A DNA stretch of 27,942 nucleotides from Erythrobacter sp. 34-65-8 (GCA_002278985.1 NCJP01000001.1:1-27942); one strand, 5' to 3'; numbered from the stretch's first letter, positions 9,321 through 16,806 are shown. Notes: generated by a model from the sequence alone, not told the origin. Translations and numbers: made by a program.

Positions 9321-9397
9321 GCGCCCGTAGCTCATCTGGATAGAGCGCGAGACTTCTAATCTTGAGGCAGCAGGTTCGAGTCCTGCCGGGCGCGCCA
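9321..9397 (+). tRNA. tRNA-Arg (anticodon TCT)
   Basis: A 77-base cloverleaf with encoded CCA. The acceptor stem is GCGCCCG (9321-9327) with CGGGCGC (9387-9393). The D arm is GCTC/GAGC. The anticodon stem CGAGA/TCTTG closes the loop CTTCTAA, with anticodon TCT at 9355-9357. The T arm is GCAGG-TTCGAGT-CCTGC. The discriminator is G and CCA is at 9395-9397. It decodes AGA, a rare codon in this GC-rich genome. Confidence 0.97.
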
Positions 9398-9406
9398 TTC
9401 TTGTGT

Positions 9407-9433
9407 TCGCAGACCCCTCCGGGCCTGCGATTT
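9407..9433 (+). terminator. Possible terminator after tRNA-Arg
   Basis: TCGCAG (9407-9412) pairs with CTGCGA (9425-9430); an inner CCC/GGG pairing is separated by a small bulge, and TTT follows. It lies 10 bases after the CCA end. The T tract is short, so this is moderate at best. The rest of the gap to 9529 holds another GC hairpin (CGGACCC-TGC-GGGTCCG, 9489-9505) and no gene. Confidence 0.4.
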
Positions 9434-9529
9434 CCTCGCTCCGGGTCGGCTTTGCCGCCCTTCGCTGCGGGCGGCCGGTCGGCCCTTGCGGACCCTGCGG
9501 GTCCGAGTGCGCTTCACACTGGTGCGACT

Positions 9530-10312
9530 CTAGGCCCGCTGCGCGCTTTCGATCGGTTCGCCGGTGACCGGATAGCCGCAGTCGTCCGGAATGCAGATCC
9601 ACGGTGTGCCGTCGCGGTGCTCGAAGAACGGGACAATCTTGCGGACCGGAATCGCGGCGCATTCCTGCGCGGCGGCGGGGAAGTCAGGGAAACGCGCGAG
9701 CCGTTCCAGGTTGCGGCGGGTGGGGAAGATCACGTTCAGTTCGCCTGCATCAGCCCGGGCAAGGGCCTGCTGCGCCGTAACCCAGAAAAGGCGGGTGTTT
9801 TCAGTCTCATCCACGGTCACGTCGACCGCGCCGGTACCCAGGTCAGCGAGGTAGAACCGGGTATCGAACACGCGCGGGATGCGCTCGTTGATCGGGTGCC
9901 AGCGGGCGAATGGCAGCAGGGCGTCCAGATCGAGCGTCCAGTCCATTGCCGCGAGGACCGGCGCCAGTTCGCCCTGCTCCAGCAGCAACATGCGGGCATG
10001 GGCGGCACGGGCGGCGTCGATCTCGCCCACCATGCCGATGGCGAGGCCGCTTTCCTCCAGCGTCTCGCGCACGGCAGCAATGCGGTGGGCGGCTTCGTCC
10101 TCGTCCTCGTGCCCCAGCGTGCGGGCCAAAGTCCGGTCTGCTTCGTCCACCCGTCCGCCCGGGAAGACCGCTGCCCCGCCGGCGAAAGCCATGTTGCGTG
10201 AACGGATCAGCATCAGCAGTTCGGGGGGGCCGCCGGCCGGGCCATGGCGGAACACAACAACAGTGGCGGCGGGAATACCGTCCGGCTGGACGGCTTGGGG
10301 TGGAGTGCTCAT
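9530..10312 (-). CDS. Nudix hydrolase, NUDT19-like
   Basis: A 260-residue Nudix-fold protein that probably hydrolyses a nucleoside diphosphate linked to another moiety (CoA derivatives in the NUDT19 group). The first half of the Nudix box, 'GGRVDEAD' (residues 52-59), is separated from the second half, 'RETLEESGL' (82-90), by an insert of about 20 residues instead of the usual short linker. A split box is characteristic of NUDT19-type proteins. Also visible are 'VVFRHGP' at the start of the fold and a C-terminal region ending 'WICIPDDCGYPVTG'. ATG 10312 is preferred; a TTG 14 codons upstream would add a non-conserved tail. The gene stands alone between tRNA-Arg and the grxD terminator. The substrate cannot be told from sequence. 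Confidence 0.85.
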   Translation of the reverse strand: MSTPPQAVQPDGIPAATVVVFRHGPAGGPPELLMLIRSRNMAFAGGAAVFPGGRVDEADRTLARTLGHEDEDEAAHRIAAVRETLEESGLAIGMVGEIDAARAAHARMLLLEQGELAPVLAAMDWTLDLDALLPFARWHPINERIPRVFDTRFYLADLGTGAVDVTVDETENTRLFWVTAQQALARADAGELNVIFPTRRNLERLARFPDFPAAAQECAAIPVRKIVPFFEHRDGTPWICIPDDCGYPVTGEPIESAQRA

Positions 10313-10448
10313 CTGCCGACTGTGGCGGCGGCTCGCGCAGGCATCAAGCGGCAAAAATGCGCCGCCTGTCGAATTGTCTTACACCTGCTTGCCGCCTGCC
10401 TGAGACGTTAACCATCGAAACCCGCCCAATCTGTGCCTTTGGCATAAC

Positions 10449-10464
10449 TGGCACGCGGTGTGCA
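10449..10464 (+). promoter_or_regulatory. Near-consensus sigma54 promoter in a gap without a downstream gene
   Basis: TGGCAC (10449-10454), 5 bases, GTGCA (10460-10464), with GG and GC exactly 10 bases apart. The only mismatch to TGGCAC-N5-TTGCA is the first base of the -12 block. A start is predicted near 10475. No plus-strand gene follows before 15054, so if real it would make a short RNA ending at the 10541-10577 hairpin. The 10313-10606 gap has no other clear content besides that terminator. Confidence 0.4.
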
Positions 10465-10540
10465 AAGCTGTGTTCGTCTCTGATGGTCCAAGTTCAAAGA
10501 GCGCGCACCACCCCGGTCCCCGGTGCCGCTCCCCGAAAGG

Positions 10541-10577
10541 AAAAGGCCCGCAGCCGATCCGGCAGCGGGCCTTTTTC
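10541..10577. terminator. Strong, bidirectional rho-independent terminator
   Basis: An 11-bp perfect stem AAAAGGCCCGC (10541-10551) / GCGGGCCTTTT (10565-10575) encloses a 13-base loop, with T-rich tails on both strands (CCTTTTTC on plus, CCTTTTCC on minus). It ends the DUF1476-bolA-grxD transcript (minus), 30 bases past the grxD stop, and would also stop any plus-strand RNA made in this gap. Confidence 0.9.
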
Positions 10578-10606
10578 TTGTCTGTCAGGCGAAGGTTTGC
10601 CCGCCA

Positions 10607-10933
10607 TCAGGCGCGGGCGACTTCCTTCTCCAGCATCAGCTGCTGCAGTTCGCCGGCTTCGTACATTTCCATCATGATGTCGCTCCCGCCCAGGAACTCG
10701 CCCTTGACGTAGAGTTGCGGGATCGTCGGCCAGTCGGAAAAGGCCTTGATGCCCTGACGGATCTCCTGATCCTGCAGCACATCGACGCTCTCATAGGCGA
10801 CGCCGCAATGGTCAAGGATCGCCACTGCCTTGCTGGAGAAACCGCACTGCGGGAACAGCGGTGTTCCCTTCATGAACAGCACGACATCGCTGCCGTTGAC
10901 GATGGATGAAATGCGCGCGTTGGCGTCGGACAT
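10607..10933 (-). CDS. grxD: Monothiol glutaredoxin, Grx4/GrxD type
   Basis: A 108-residue CGFS-type glutaredoxin that binds and transfers [2Fe-2S] clusters using glutathione. Seen are '[17 protein letters not shown]' with the CGFS active site at residues 30-33, the cis-proline segment '[20 protein letters not shown]', and a length typical of single-domain Grx4. It follows bolA by 31 bases on the same strand. Grx4 and BolA proteins are known to form a [2Fe-2S]-bridged heterodimer, so the pairing is functional as well as positional. The strong terminator at 10541-10577 closes the unit. Confidence 0.96.
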   Translation of the reverse strand: MSDANARISSIVNGSDVVLFMKGTPLFPQCGFSSKAVAILDHCGVAYESVDVLQDQEIRQGIKAFSDWPTIPQLYVKGEFLGGSDIMMEMYEAGELQQLMLEKEVARA

Positions 10934-10964
10934 GGACTGGCTCCCGCTCAGGATGAATGTTGCA

Positions 10965-11201
10965 TCAGGAAGTGGGTGCGGCGGTGGTCAGTTGCAAGGC
11001 ATGTAGCACTCCGCCCATCCGCCCGCCGAGCGCATCATAGACCATCTTGTGCTGCTGCACCCGGTTCTTGCCCGCGAACTGCGGCGCAACCACGCGTGCG
11101 GCCCAGTGGTCGTTATCGCCCGCCAGGTCGGTCATGGTGACTTCCGCGCCCGGCAGGGCATCGGTGATCGCGCTTTCGATCTCGGCGGCGCTCATCGGCA
11201 T
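10965..11201 (-). CDS. bolA: BolA family protein
   Basis: A 78-residue small BolA-like protein with the family pattern: N-terminal '[21 protein letters not shown]', a central '[29 protein letters not shown]' region with the conserved HKMVYDAL helix, and '[12 protein letters not shown]'. BolA proteins partner CGFS glutaredoxins in iron-sulfur trafficking and iron sensing, matching the grxD gene just downstream. ATG 11201 has GAGGG at good distance; the in-frame ATG at 11195 is a possible alternative. The gene begins 10 bases after the DUF1476 stop, so the three genes appear cotranscribed. Confidence 0.94.
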   Translation of the reverse strand: MPMSAAEIESAITDALPGAEVTMTDLAGDNDHWAARVVAPQFAGKNRVQQHKMVYDALGGRMGGVLHALQLTTAAPTS

Positions 11202-11211
11202 GGCCGGGCCC

Positions 11212-11535
11212 TCAGCTCTCGCTCATCAGCTGGCGGCGGGCTTCGACGGCCTTTTCCTCCAGCTTGGCGCGGATTTCGGCTTCGCTGACGTCGCAGCCTG
11301 CGGCGGTCAGATCACCCAGCAGCTTGCGGATCACGTCTTCGTCACCCGCTTCCTCGAAATCGGCCTGGACCACCGCCTTGCGGTAGGAATCGGTTTCTTC
11401 TGCCGTGAGGTTCATCTCGCCAGCGGCCCATTCGCCCAGCAGGCGGTTGCGGCGCGCGGCGACGCGGAAAGCAGTATCGGCATCGAGGGCAAACTTGGCT
11501 TCTTCGGCCCGTTCGCGGTCTTTGAAATCGGTCAT
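11212..11535 (-). CDS. DUF1476 protein, F1-ATPase inhibitor zeta-subunit family
   Basis: A 107-residue helical, charged protein starting 'MTDFKDRERAEEAKFALDAD', the hallmark of DUF1476. In Paracoccus this family is the zeta subunit, which binds F1-ATP synthase and blocks ATP hydrolysis; the family is largely alphaproteobacterial. Start ATG 11535 is preceded by AAGGGG at good spacing; the longer open frame up to 11601 lies beyond this site and is not conserved. It is the first gene of DUF1476-bolA-grxD. Whether this copy inhibits ATP synthase here is inference from the family. Confidence 0.9.
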   Translation of the reverse strand: MTDFKDRERAEEAKFALDADTAFRVAARRNRLLGEWAAGEMNLTAEETDSYRKAVVQADFEEAGDEDVIRKLLGDLTAAGCDVSEAEIRAKLEEKAVEARRQLMSES

Positions 11536-11572
11536 GCGGTTCCCCTTTACGGCGCAGTGGCTCTTGCCGGTG

Positions 11573-11601
11573 CAGATAGGGCGGAGCAGGCGGGCGGGCA
11601 A
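11573..11601 (-). promoter_or_regulatory. Candidate sigma70 promoter for DUF1476-bolA-grxD
   Basis: Read on the minus strand: TTGCCC (11601-11596), exactly 17 bases, TATCTG (11578-11573). The predicted start is near 11566, about 30 bases before the DUF1476 ATG. The same TATCTG -10 recurs in the candidate rimP promoter. Confidence 0.45.
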
Positions 11602-11612
11602 CCTATTCCATG

Positions 11613-12611
11613 CTAATCCATGGTAACCACGATCTTGCCCACGGCCTGCCTGTTTTCCAGCCGGGCAATCGCTTCGCCACCGCGCGCCAGCGGGAAGGTT
11701 TCGGACACCAGCGGATCGATCTTGCCCGCCTTCATCAGGTCGAACAGTTCCTGCACCTGCGCGTGGAACTTGGCCGGTTCGCGCATGGTGAAGGCGCCCC
11801 AGAACACCCCGGCGATGTCGCAGCTCTTCAGCAGCGTCAGATTGAGCGGCATCTTGGCGATGCCGGCCGGGAAGCCCACCACCAGGAAGCGGCCTTCCCA
11901 GGCAATCGCGCGCAGGGCCGGTTCGGAATACTGCCCGCCGACGATGTCATAGACGATGTTGGCGCCATCGGGGCCGCAGGCGGCCTTGAAGGCACTGGCG
12001 AGCGCCTTGGACTGGTCACGGTCCATCATGTCTTTCGGATAGACGACCACTTCGTCTGCCCCGGCCTTGCGTGCCACTTCACCCTTTTCCGGGCTGGATA
12101 CGGCAGCGACCACGCGCGCGCCGAAGGCCTTGGCCAACTCCACCGCCGAAAGGCCGACGCCGCCGGCTGCGCCCAGCACCAGCACGGTATCGCCCGGCTT
12201 GATGTGGCCGCGATCCTTCAGGCCGTGGATGGTGGTGCCATAGGTCATCAGCAGGCTCGCGGCCTTCTCGAACGGCACGCCTTCGGGGATGGCGAACATG
12301 CGGTTGGCGGGCACGCAGACCTTTTCGGCCAGACCGCCATTGCCGATCCCGGCCAGCACCCGGTCACCGATCTGATAGCCTTGCACGCCATCGCCCAGCG
12401 CCTCGATCACCCCGGCGATTTCGCCGCCGGGGGCATAGGGCCGCTCAGGCTTGAACTGGTAGAGATCGCGGATCATCAGTGTGTCGGGATAGTTGATCGC
12501 GCAGGCCTTGACCGCCACCAGCACCTGGCCGGGGCCGGGTTCGGGCGTGTCGATCTCGTCGAGAACCAGGGTTTCCGGTCCGCCGGTGGCGTGGGTGCGC
12601 AGGGCCTTCAT
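11613..12611 (-). CDS. NADPH:quinone oxidoreductase-like, zinc-less MDR family
   Basis: A 332-residue medium-chain dehydrogenase/reductase. The N-terminal GroES-like half has '[19 protein letters not shown]' and '[16 protein letters not shown]', where the zinc-binding cysteines of alcohol dehydrogenases are absent. The C-terminal Rossmann half has the glycine motif 'GAAGGVG' (residues 147-153) for NAD(P)H. Such enzymes reduce quinones or alpha,beta-unsaturated carbonyl compounds; the exact substrate is unknown. Its ATG overlaps the leuD stop (ATGA, 12611-12608), so it is translationally coupled to the leucine genes although no role in leucine synthesis is known for the family. A 77-base gap with a candidate promoter separates it from DUF1476. 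Confidence 0.9.
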   Translation of the reverse strand: MKALRTHATGGPETLVLDEIDTPEPGPGQVLVAVKACAINYPDTLMIRDLYQFKPERPYAPGGEIAGVIEALGDGVQGYQIGDRVLAGIGNGGLAEKVCVPANRMFAIPEGVPFEKAASLLMTYGTTIHGLKDRGHIKPGDTVLVLGAAGGVGLSAVELAKAFGARVVAAVSSPEKGEVARKAGADEVVVYPKDMMDRDQSKALASAFKAACGPDGANIVYDIVGGQYSEPALRAIAWEGRFLVVGFPAGIAKMPLNLTLLKSCDIAGVFWGAFTMREPAKFHAQVQELFDLMKAGKIDPLVSETFPLARGGEAIARLENRQAVGKIVVTMD

Positions 12612-13210
12612 GCAGCTTGCTCCGTCAAATTGTTCAGCCAGGGCAGATGCCGGGTCCGGCTCTGCTCGTGGCGGGTAATGGTTTCGTCCCGGGCCATGGT
12701 CAGGCCGACTTCATCAAGCCCACCCAGCAGGCATTCCTTGCGGAACGGGTCGATGTCAAAAGTGAAGCGGTCCTGGAACGGCGTGGTAACGGTCTGGCTT
12801 TCCAAATCGATGTGGATCGGCTGCTCGCGGGCAACCTCCAGCAGCCGGTCAACCTGCTCCTGCGGCAGCACCACGGTGAGGATGCCGTTCTTGAAGGCGT
12901 TCCCGGAAAAGATGTCCGAAAAGCTGGGTGCGATCACGGCGGTGATGCCGAGGTCGAGCAGCGCCCAGGCTGCGTGTTCGCGGCTCGATCCGCAGCCGAA
13001 GTTGTCGCCGGCAATCAGGATCGGCGCGCCGACATATTCGGGATCGTCGAACACATTGCCCCGCTGGGCCCGCACGGTCTGGAACGCCCCGCGCCCGAGC
13101 CCTTCACGGGTGATCGTCTTGAGCCATTCGGCCGGAATGATCACGTCGGTATCGACGTTCTTCGCGCCAAAGGGAATTGCGCGCCCTTCGACGCTGGTCA
13201 GTGCCTTCAT
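12608..13210 (-). CDS. leuD: 3-isopropylmalate dehydratase small subunit
   Basis: A 200-residue swivel-domain subunit of isopropylmalate isomerase, which converts 2- to 3-isopropylmalate in leucine biosynthesis together with LeuC. Motifs: '[19 protein letters not shown]' near the N-terminus, '[19 protein letters not shown]' (the conserved GSSREHA loop) and '[13 protein letters not shown]'. Start ATG 13210 is preceded by GGAGA and overlaps the stop of the 53-aa ORF upstream by one base (TGATG); the TTG codon just before is not needed. Downstream, its stop overlaps the quinone oxidoreductase start. Confidence 0.96.
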   Translation of the reverse strand: MKALTSVEGRAIPFGAKNVDTDVIIPAEWLKTITREGLGRGAFQTVRAQRGNVFDDPEYVGAPILIAGDNFGCGSSREHAAWALLDLGITAVIAPSFSDIFSGNAFKNGILTVVLPQEQVDRLLEVAREQPIHIDLESQTVTTPFQDRFTFDIDPFRKECLLGGLDEVGLTMARDETITRHEQSRTRHLPWLNNLTEQAA

Positions 13211-13371
13211 CAATCGGTCTCCGGCGGCTCGCCCGAGGGGATCGTGCCGGGCTGGGTCGGCGTGTTCTTCTTGTCCCTGCGGCGCGAGGCGTAGAGCAGC
13301 GCAGCAGCGATGGCGGCGGAGCCGACGGCAGCCGCACCCATGGCGGCCTTTCCGGAGATTTTCTTGGTCAT
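13210..13371 (-). CDS. Small single-span membrane protein between leuC and leuD (53 aa)
   Basis: Reading the minus strand from ATG 13371 to TGA 13212-13210 gives a 53-residue protein. It has a basic start 'MTKKISGK', an Ala-rich hydrophobic segment '[20 protein letters not shown]' (about residues 9-28), then 'SRRRDKKN' and a Pro/Thr-rich acidic tail ending 'GEPPETD'. The stop shares a base with the leuD ATG (TGATG), which is strong evidence of translation. GC-codon use resembles its neighbours. Predicted topology is one membrane helix flanked by positive charge on both sides. No function is known to me; its place between the two subunits of isopropylmalate isomerase suggests co-expression only. 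Confidence 0.7.
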   Translation of the reverse strand: MTKKISGKAAMGAAAVGSAAIAAALLYASRRRDKKNTPTQPGTIPSGEPPETD

Positions 13372-13415
13372 CGGCTACTCATGGTGTCTGTCGCCTGTTG
13401 TGGCAAGAGGGTGCT

Positions 13416-14858
13416 TCAAGCGCCCCCGTCAACCAGTTCGCGCACGTCGGCGAGGCGACCGGTGACCGCTGCTGCGGCGGCCATCGCGGGGCTGACCAGA
13501 TGGGTCCGCGCGCCGGGCCCCTGGCGGCCGACGAAGTTGCGATTGCTGGTGGAGGCGCAGCGTTCGCCCGGCGGCACTTTGTCCGGGTTCATGCCGAGGC
13601 AGGCGGAACAGCCCGGCTCGCGCCATTCGAACCCGGCGGCGGTGAACACCTTGTCCAGCCCCTCGTCCTCGGCCTGACGCTTGACCAGGCCCGATCCGGG
13701 GACAACGATGGCCCAGCGTATGCCCGGAGCCTTGGTCCGGCCGCGCAGCACGGCAGCGGCAGCGCGCAGGTCCTCGATCCGGCTGTTGGTGCAACTGCCG
13801 ATGAACACGTTCTCGATTGCAATGTCGGTCAGTCGCGTGCCGGGTTCGAGGCCCATGTAGGCGAGGCTCTTGCGGGCCGCTTCCTGCTTGGATGGGTCGG
13901 CGAACGTTTCAGGCGCCGGGACCGTGCCGGTAATCGGCAGCACGTCTTCCGGGCTGGTGCCCCAGGTTACGCTGGGGGCAATATCGGTGGCGTTGATCAC
14001 TACGCTCTTGTCGAATAGTGCACCATCATCGGTGGCGAGGCTGCGCCACCACTCGACGGCGGCGTCCCACCCAGCCCCCTTGGGCGCGAACGGACGGCCC
14101 TTGAGATAGGCGAAGGTCAGGTCGTCAGGCGCAACGAGGCCAGCCCGGGCGCCTGCCTCGATGCTCATGTTGCAGACGGTCAGGCGGCCCTCGATGCTCA
14201 TCGTCTCGAACACGCGGCCGCGGTACTCGATGACATGGCCGGTGCCGCCAGCAGCGCCGATGACGCCGATCACGTGGAGGATCAGGTCTTTCGGGGTTAC
14301 CCCGGGGCCGAGTTCGCCTTCAACCCGCACTTCCATCGATTTCGAGCGGGTCAGCAGCAGGGTCTGGGTGGCGAGCACGTGCTCGACCTCGCTGGTGCCG
14401 ATCCCGAAAGCGAGTGCGCCCAGGCCGCCGTGGCTGGCGGTGTGGCTGTCGCCGCAGACAATGGTGGCGCCGGGCAGCGAGAAGCCCTGTTCGGGGCCGA
14501 CCACGTGGACAATTCCCTGCTCGGCATCGGCATCACCGATATAGCGGATGCCGAACGCAGGCGCATTCTCTTCCAGTGCGGCAAGCTGGGCTGCGCTCTG
14601 CGGGTCGGCAATCGGGATGCGCTGGCCGGCGGAATCGCGCCGGGCCGTGGTCGGCAGGTTGTGATCGGGCACGGCGAGTGTGAGGTCAGGCCGCCGCACG
14701 GTGCGCCCCGTAAGTCGCAGCGCCTCGAAAGCCTGCGGGCTGGTCACCTCGTGAACCAGGTGGCGGTCGATATAGACCAGGCTGGTTCCATCATCGCGGG
14801 TTTCCACGACGTGGGCGTCCCAGATTTTCTCGTAAAGGGTGCGGGGGCGGCTGGCCAT
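13416..14858 (-). CDS. leuC: 3-isopropylmalate dehydratase large subunit
   Basis: A 480-residue aconitase-family [4Fe-4S] enzyme, the catalytic partner of LeuD. Motifs: '[18 protein letters not shown]', 'VPDHNLPT', '[20 protein letters not shown]', 'FIGSCTNSR' and '[11 protein letters not shown]'. Cluster ligands are Cys356, Cys417 and Cys420 by family alignment. The length is normal for bacterial LeuC. It is the first gene of the leuC-53aa-leuD-oxidoreductase unit. Its roughly 157-base leader, counted from the predicted start point, contains two hairpins. No clear Shine-Dalgarno precedes ATG 14858, but the N-terminus '[11 protein letters not shown]' fits family starts. Confidence 0.97.
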   Translation of the reverse strand: MASRPRTLYEKIWDAHVVETRDDGTSLVYIDRHLVHEVTSPQAFEALRLTGRTVRRPDLTLAVPDHNLPTTARRDSAGQRIPIADPQSAAQLAALEENAPAFGIRYIGDADAEQGIVHVVGPEQGFSLPGATIVCGDSHTASHGGLGALAFGIGTSEVEHVLATQTLLLTRSKSMEVRVEGELGPGVTPKDLILHVIGVIGAAGGTGHVIEYRGRVFETMSIEGRLTVCNMSIEAGARAGLVAPDDLTFAYLKGRPFAPKGAGWDAAVEWWRSLATDDGALFDKSVVINATDIAPSVTWGTSPEDVLPITGTVPAPETFADPSKQEAARKSLAYMGLEPGTRLTDIAIENVFIGSCTNSRIEDLRAAAAVLRGRTKAPGIRWAIVVPGSGLVKRQAEDEGLDKVFTAAGFEWREPGCSACLGMNPDKVPPGERCASTSNRNFVGRQGPGARTHLVSPAMAAAAAVTGRLADVRELVDGGA

Positions 14859-14881
14859 GCTGGAGGGCTAGGGCGGCAGGC

Positions 14882-14916
14882 GAGTGCGGGCAAGATGGTA
14901 AAACTTGCCCGCGCTC
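14882..14916 (-). promoter_or_regulatory. Long hairpin in the leuC leader
   Basis: GCGGGCAAG (14886-14894) and CTTGCCCGC (14904-14912) form a 9-bp perfect stem with a 9-base loop. It extends to 13 pairs (14882-14894 with 14904-14916) with one G-T pair. It lies 24 bases before the leuC start, inside the predicted transcript, and has no T tract, so it is not a classical terminator. Confidence 0.5.
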
Positions 14917-14982
14917 AAGACCGGGCGCTAGCGGTGCTGGTGGGAATGGCCCGGGATCAGCCCACCGCACGGTCGCTCCGCC

Positions 14983-15004
14983 CCGGCGAAAAAATTGCCG
15001 CCGG
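14983..15004 (-). promoter_or_regulatory. Second hairpin in the leuC leader
   Basis: CCGGCG (14983-14988) and CGCCGG (14999-15004) form a 6-bp stem around a 10-base A/T-rich loop, close to the predicted 5' end of the leuC mRNA. Confidence 0.35.
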
Positions 15005-15021
15005 AGGGGCGAATTACAATG

Positions 15022-15051
15022 ATTATGCAACCAGGGTCTGCTAACTGACAA
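15022..15051 (-). promoter_or_regulatory. Sigma70-type promoter of the leuC-leuD operon
   Basis: On the minus strand: TTGTCA (15051-15046), 18 bases, CATAAT (15027-15022). Each hexamer has 5 of 6 consensus bases, the best sigma70-like match I found in the window. The -35 ends three bases before the divergent thioesterase ATG at 15054, so the two transcription units share this short region. Confidence 0.65.
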
Positions 15052-15053
15052 GC

Positions 15054-15467
15054 ATGTCAACAAACACCCCCGCTGCCCCCTTCACATTCCCGATCAAGGT
15101 CCTTCCCGAAGACATCGACTTCATGGGCCACGTCAACAATGCCCGGTACCTGAACTGGGTGCAGGACGCCGTGTTGGCGCACTGGCGCGGCATTGCCCCG
15201 GCCGAGGACGTCGCCAGCAAGGCCTGGGTCGCGCTCAAGCACGAGATCACCTATCGCAAACCGGCCTTCCTTGACGATGCCGTGATTGCCCGCACCGTGC
15301 TGGAACAGTTCCAGGGCGCGCGGGCCTTCTACCACACCGTGATCCACCGGGGCGAGGAAGTGCTGGCCGAGGTCCGCAGCGCGTGGTGCTGCATTGACGC
15401 GGAAACCCTGCGGCCGGCCCGGATTGGCGATCACTTGCGCACGTTCTTTTTCCCGCCCGAGAAGTAA
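15054..15467 (+). CDS. Acyl-CoA thioesterase, hotdog fold (4HBT/YbgC-like)
   Basis: A 137-residue single-hotdog thioesterase. The signature 'DIDFMGHVNNARYLNW' (residues 20-35, with Asp22 the likely catalytic acid and 'GHVNN' at 25-29) is typical of 4-hydroxybenzoyl-CoA thioesterase and YbgC-type enzymes, followed by 'EITYRKPAFLDD' and 'RSAWCCIDAETLRPARI'. It would cleave a fatty-acyl or aromatic acyl-CoA in the cytoplasm; the substrate is not predictable. It begins beside the leuC promoter and is followed by crtZ after 14 bases, so the two are probably cotranscribed. Confidence 0.9.
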   Translation: MSTNTPAAPFTFPIKVLPEDIDFMGHVNNARYLNWVQDAVLAHWRGIAPAEDVASKAWVALKHEITYRKPAFLDDAVIARTVLEQFQGARAFYHTVIHRGEEVLAEVRSAWCCIDAETLRPARIGDHLRTFFFPPEK

Positions 15468-15481
15468 CCTATATCCCGGCC

Positions 15482-16003
15482 ATGTCTGACTGGTTGATTC
15501 CTGCGCTGATTGTTGTCGCCACCGTGCTGGCGATGGAAGTGGTCGCATGGAGCAGCCACAAGTACATCATGCACGGCTGGGGTTGGGGCTGGCACCGCGA
15601 TCATCACGAGCCGCATGACAACCTGCTGGAAAAGAACGACCTTTACGGTATCGTGGGCGCAGTAATGAGCATTTCGATGTTCGCCGTGGGCAGCCCGCTG
15701 GTGCTGGGCGAGAGCGCATGGCTGCCGGGCACGTGGGTTGGCCTGGGCATTCTGTTCTACGGGATAATCTACACGCTGGTGCACGATGGCCTGGTCCATC
15801 AGCGCTATTTCCGCTGGGTGCCCAAGCGCGGCTATGCCAAGCGGCTGGTCCAGGCGCACAAGCTGCACCATGCGACGATCGGCAAGGAAGGCGGGGTCAG
15901 CTTCGGCTTCCTGTTCGCGCGCGATCCGGCCCGGCTGAAGCAGGAACTGAAGCTGCAGCGCGAGGCCGGCGTGGCCGTGGTGCGCGAAGCGGCGGTCGAC
16001 TGA
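15482..16003 (+). CDS. crtZ: Beta-carotene hydroxylase
   Basis: A 173-residue membrane di-iron hydroxylase of the fatty-acid-hydroxylase superfamily that adds hydroxyl groups to the 3 and 3' carbons of beta-ionone rings, giving zeaxanthin-type xanthophylls. All histidine clusters are present: 'HKYIMH' (26-31), 'HRDHHEPH' (38-45), 'HDGLVH' (101-106) and 'HKLHH' (126-130). Hydrophobic helices lie at about residues 5-24, 56-75 and 84-100. Sphingomonads are usually yellow from such carotenoids. No other crt gene is in the window. The stop at 16001-16003 touches the stop of the convergent gene with no gap. Confidence 0.95.
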   Translation: MSDWLIPALIVVATVLAMEVVAWSSHKYIMHGWGWGWHRDHHEPHDNLLEKNDLYGIVGAVMSISMFAVGSPLVLGESAWLPGTWVGLGILFYGIIYTLVHDGLVHQRYFRWVPKRGYAKRLVQAHKLHHATIGKEGGVSFGFLFARDPARLKQELKLQREAGVAVVREAAVD

Positions 16004-16351
16004 CTACTCGTTGCGCGTGGCGATCCAGCCGCCGCACAGCACCAGGATCGTCACCGAAATCCACACCCACGGATGGCCGAGGGTGAACCAGGTGAACACC
16101 GCGCCCACGCTCATCGCGCCGATTGCCATGACCTTGGCCCGGCGGTTGATCGCCCGCCGCTCGCGCCAGTCACGCACCTGCGGCCCCCAGTGCGGGTGGC
16201 CGAGGATCTTTTGCTCCCACGCCGGGTTGCTGCGGGCAAAGCAGAACACCGCTACCAGCAGGAACGGCACGGTCGGCATGATCGGCAGGAAAGCCCCGAC
16301 CGCCGCGAGCCCCAGCGCGGTAAACCCCCCGGCGGTGTAGAGGGGCCGCAT
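16004..16351 (-). CDS. YbaN/DUF454 family inner-membrane protein
   Basis: A 115-residue protein of the DUF454 family. Visible are 'GLAAVGAFLPIMPTVPFLLVAVFCFARSNP', the family's LP-x-P-T-x-P-F hallmark, then a basic cytoplasmic loop 'DWRERRAINRRAKVMAI' and two hydrophobic segments. About three to four short membrane spans are predicted. Function is unknown. It starts one base after the sufE stop, so the pair is cotranscribed and probably coupled. Confidence 0.85.
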   Translation of the reverse strand: MRPLYTAGGFTALGLAAVGAFLPIMPTVPFLLVAVFCFARSNPAWEQKILGHPHWGPQVRDWRERRAINRRAKVMAIGAMSVGAVFTWFTLGHPWVWISVTILVLCGGWIATRNE

Positions 16352-16352
16352 C

Positions 16353-16760
16353 TCAGGCGGCCGCGATGCGGGCTGCGTGTTCGCGCACCAGCGCGATCAT
16401 ATTGGGCACGCCTTGCGTCCGGTTTGAGGAAAGCTGGTTTTTAAGGTCGAACGGGGCGAGGGTGGCGGTTACGTCCATATCGGCGACGTCGTTAGCCGGG
16501 CGATCCTGAACCGCTGCTATCACCAGGGCGACGATGCCCTTGGTGATTGCGGCATTGCTGTCAGCCAGGAAGTGGAGCTGCCCGGGCTCGCCGGTGGGAT
16601 AGACCCAGACACTGGCCGAACAGCCGCGCACCAGCGTGGCATCGGTCTTGAGCGCGTCGGGCATCGGCTCCAGCTCGCGGCCGAGCTCGATCAGCAGGCG
16701 ATAGCGTTCGTCGCCATCGAGGAACTCGTACTCTTCGAGGATGTCATCCAGTGTGCGCAT
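16353..16760 (-). CDS. sufE: SufE sulfur-acceptor protein
   Basis: A 135-residue SufE: it accepts persulfide sulfur from cysteine desulfurase SufS for iron-sulfur cluster assembly. Seen are 'LDDILEEYEFLDGDERYRLLIELGR', the active cysteine in 'VRGCSASVW' (Cys47) and 'SNAAITKGIVALVIA'. ATG 16760 is chosen because the family starts here; the frame is open to 16841 but that part is not SufE-like and overlaps the small ORF upstream. It follows the psp unit on the same strand after 46 bases, so read-through from psp is possible. No suf operon partner lies nearby. Confidence 0.93.
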   Translation of the reverse strand: MRTLDDILEEYEFLDGDERYRLLIELGRELEPMPDALKTDATLVRGCSASVWVYPTGEPGQLHFLADSNAAITKGIVALVIAAVQDRPANDVADMDVTATLAPFDLKNQLSSNRTQGVPNMIALVREHAARIAAA

Positions 16761-16806
16761 GGCTGCGCAGGTAGGGATGCCGTGCGCGCGGCGAAAGGGG
16801 CAATCG

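Noticed and set aside
9153..9662. 169-codon minus-strand ORF containing 'RPAGLEPAASRLEVSRS'
   Set aside because: It runs antisense across tRNA-Arg; 'RPAGLEP' proteins are a well-known false product of translating tRNA genes backwards.
11610..14018. 802-codon plus-strand ORF
   Set aside because: Antisense to the oxidoreductase, leuD and leuC, which are all certain genes.
14859..15015. Leucine attenuator peptide before leuC
   Set aside because: The predicted leader has no ATG before leuC and no run of Leu codons, and the hairpins lack T tracts.
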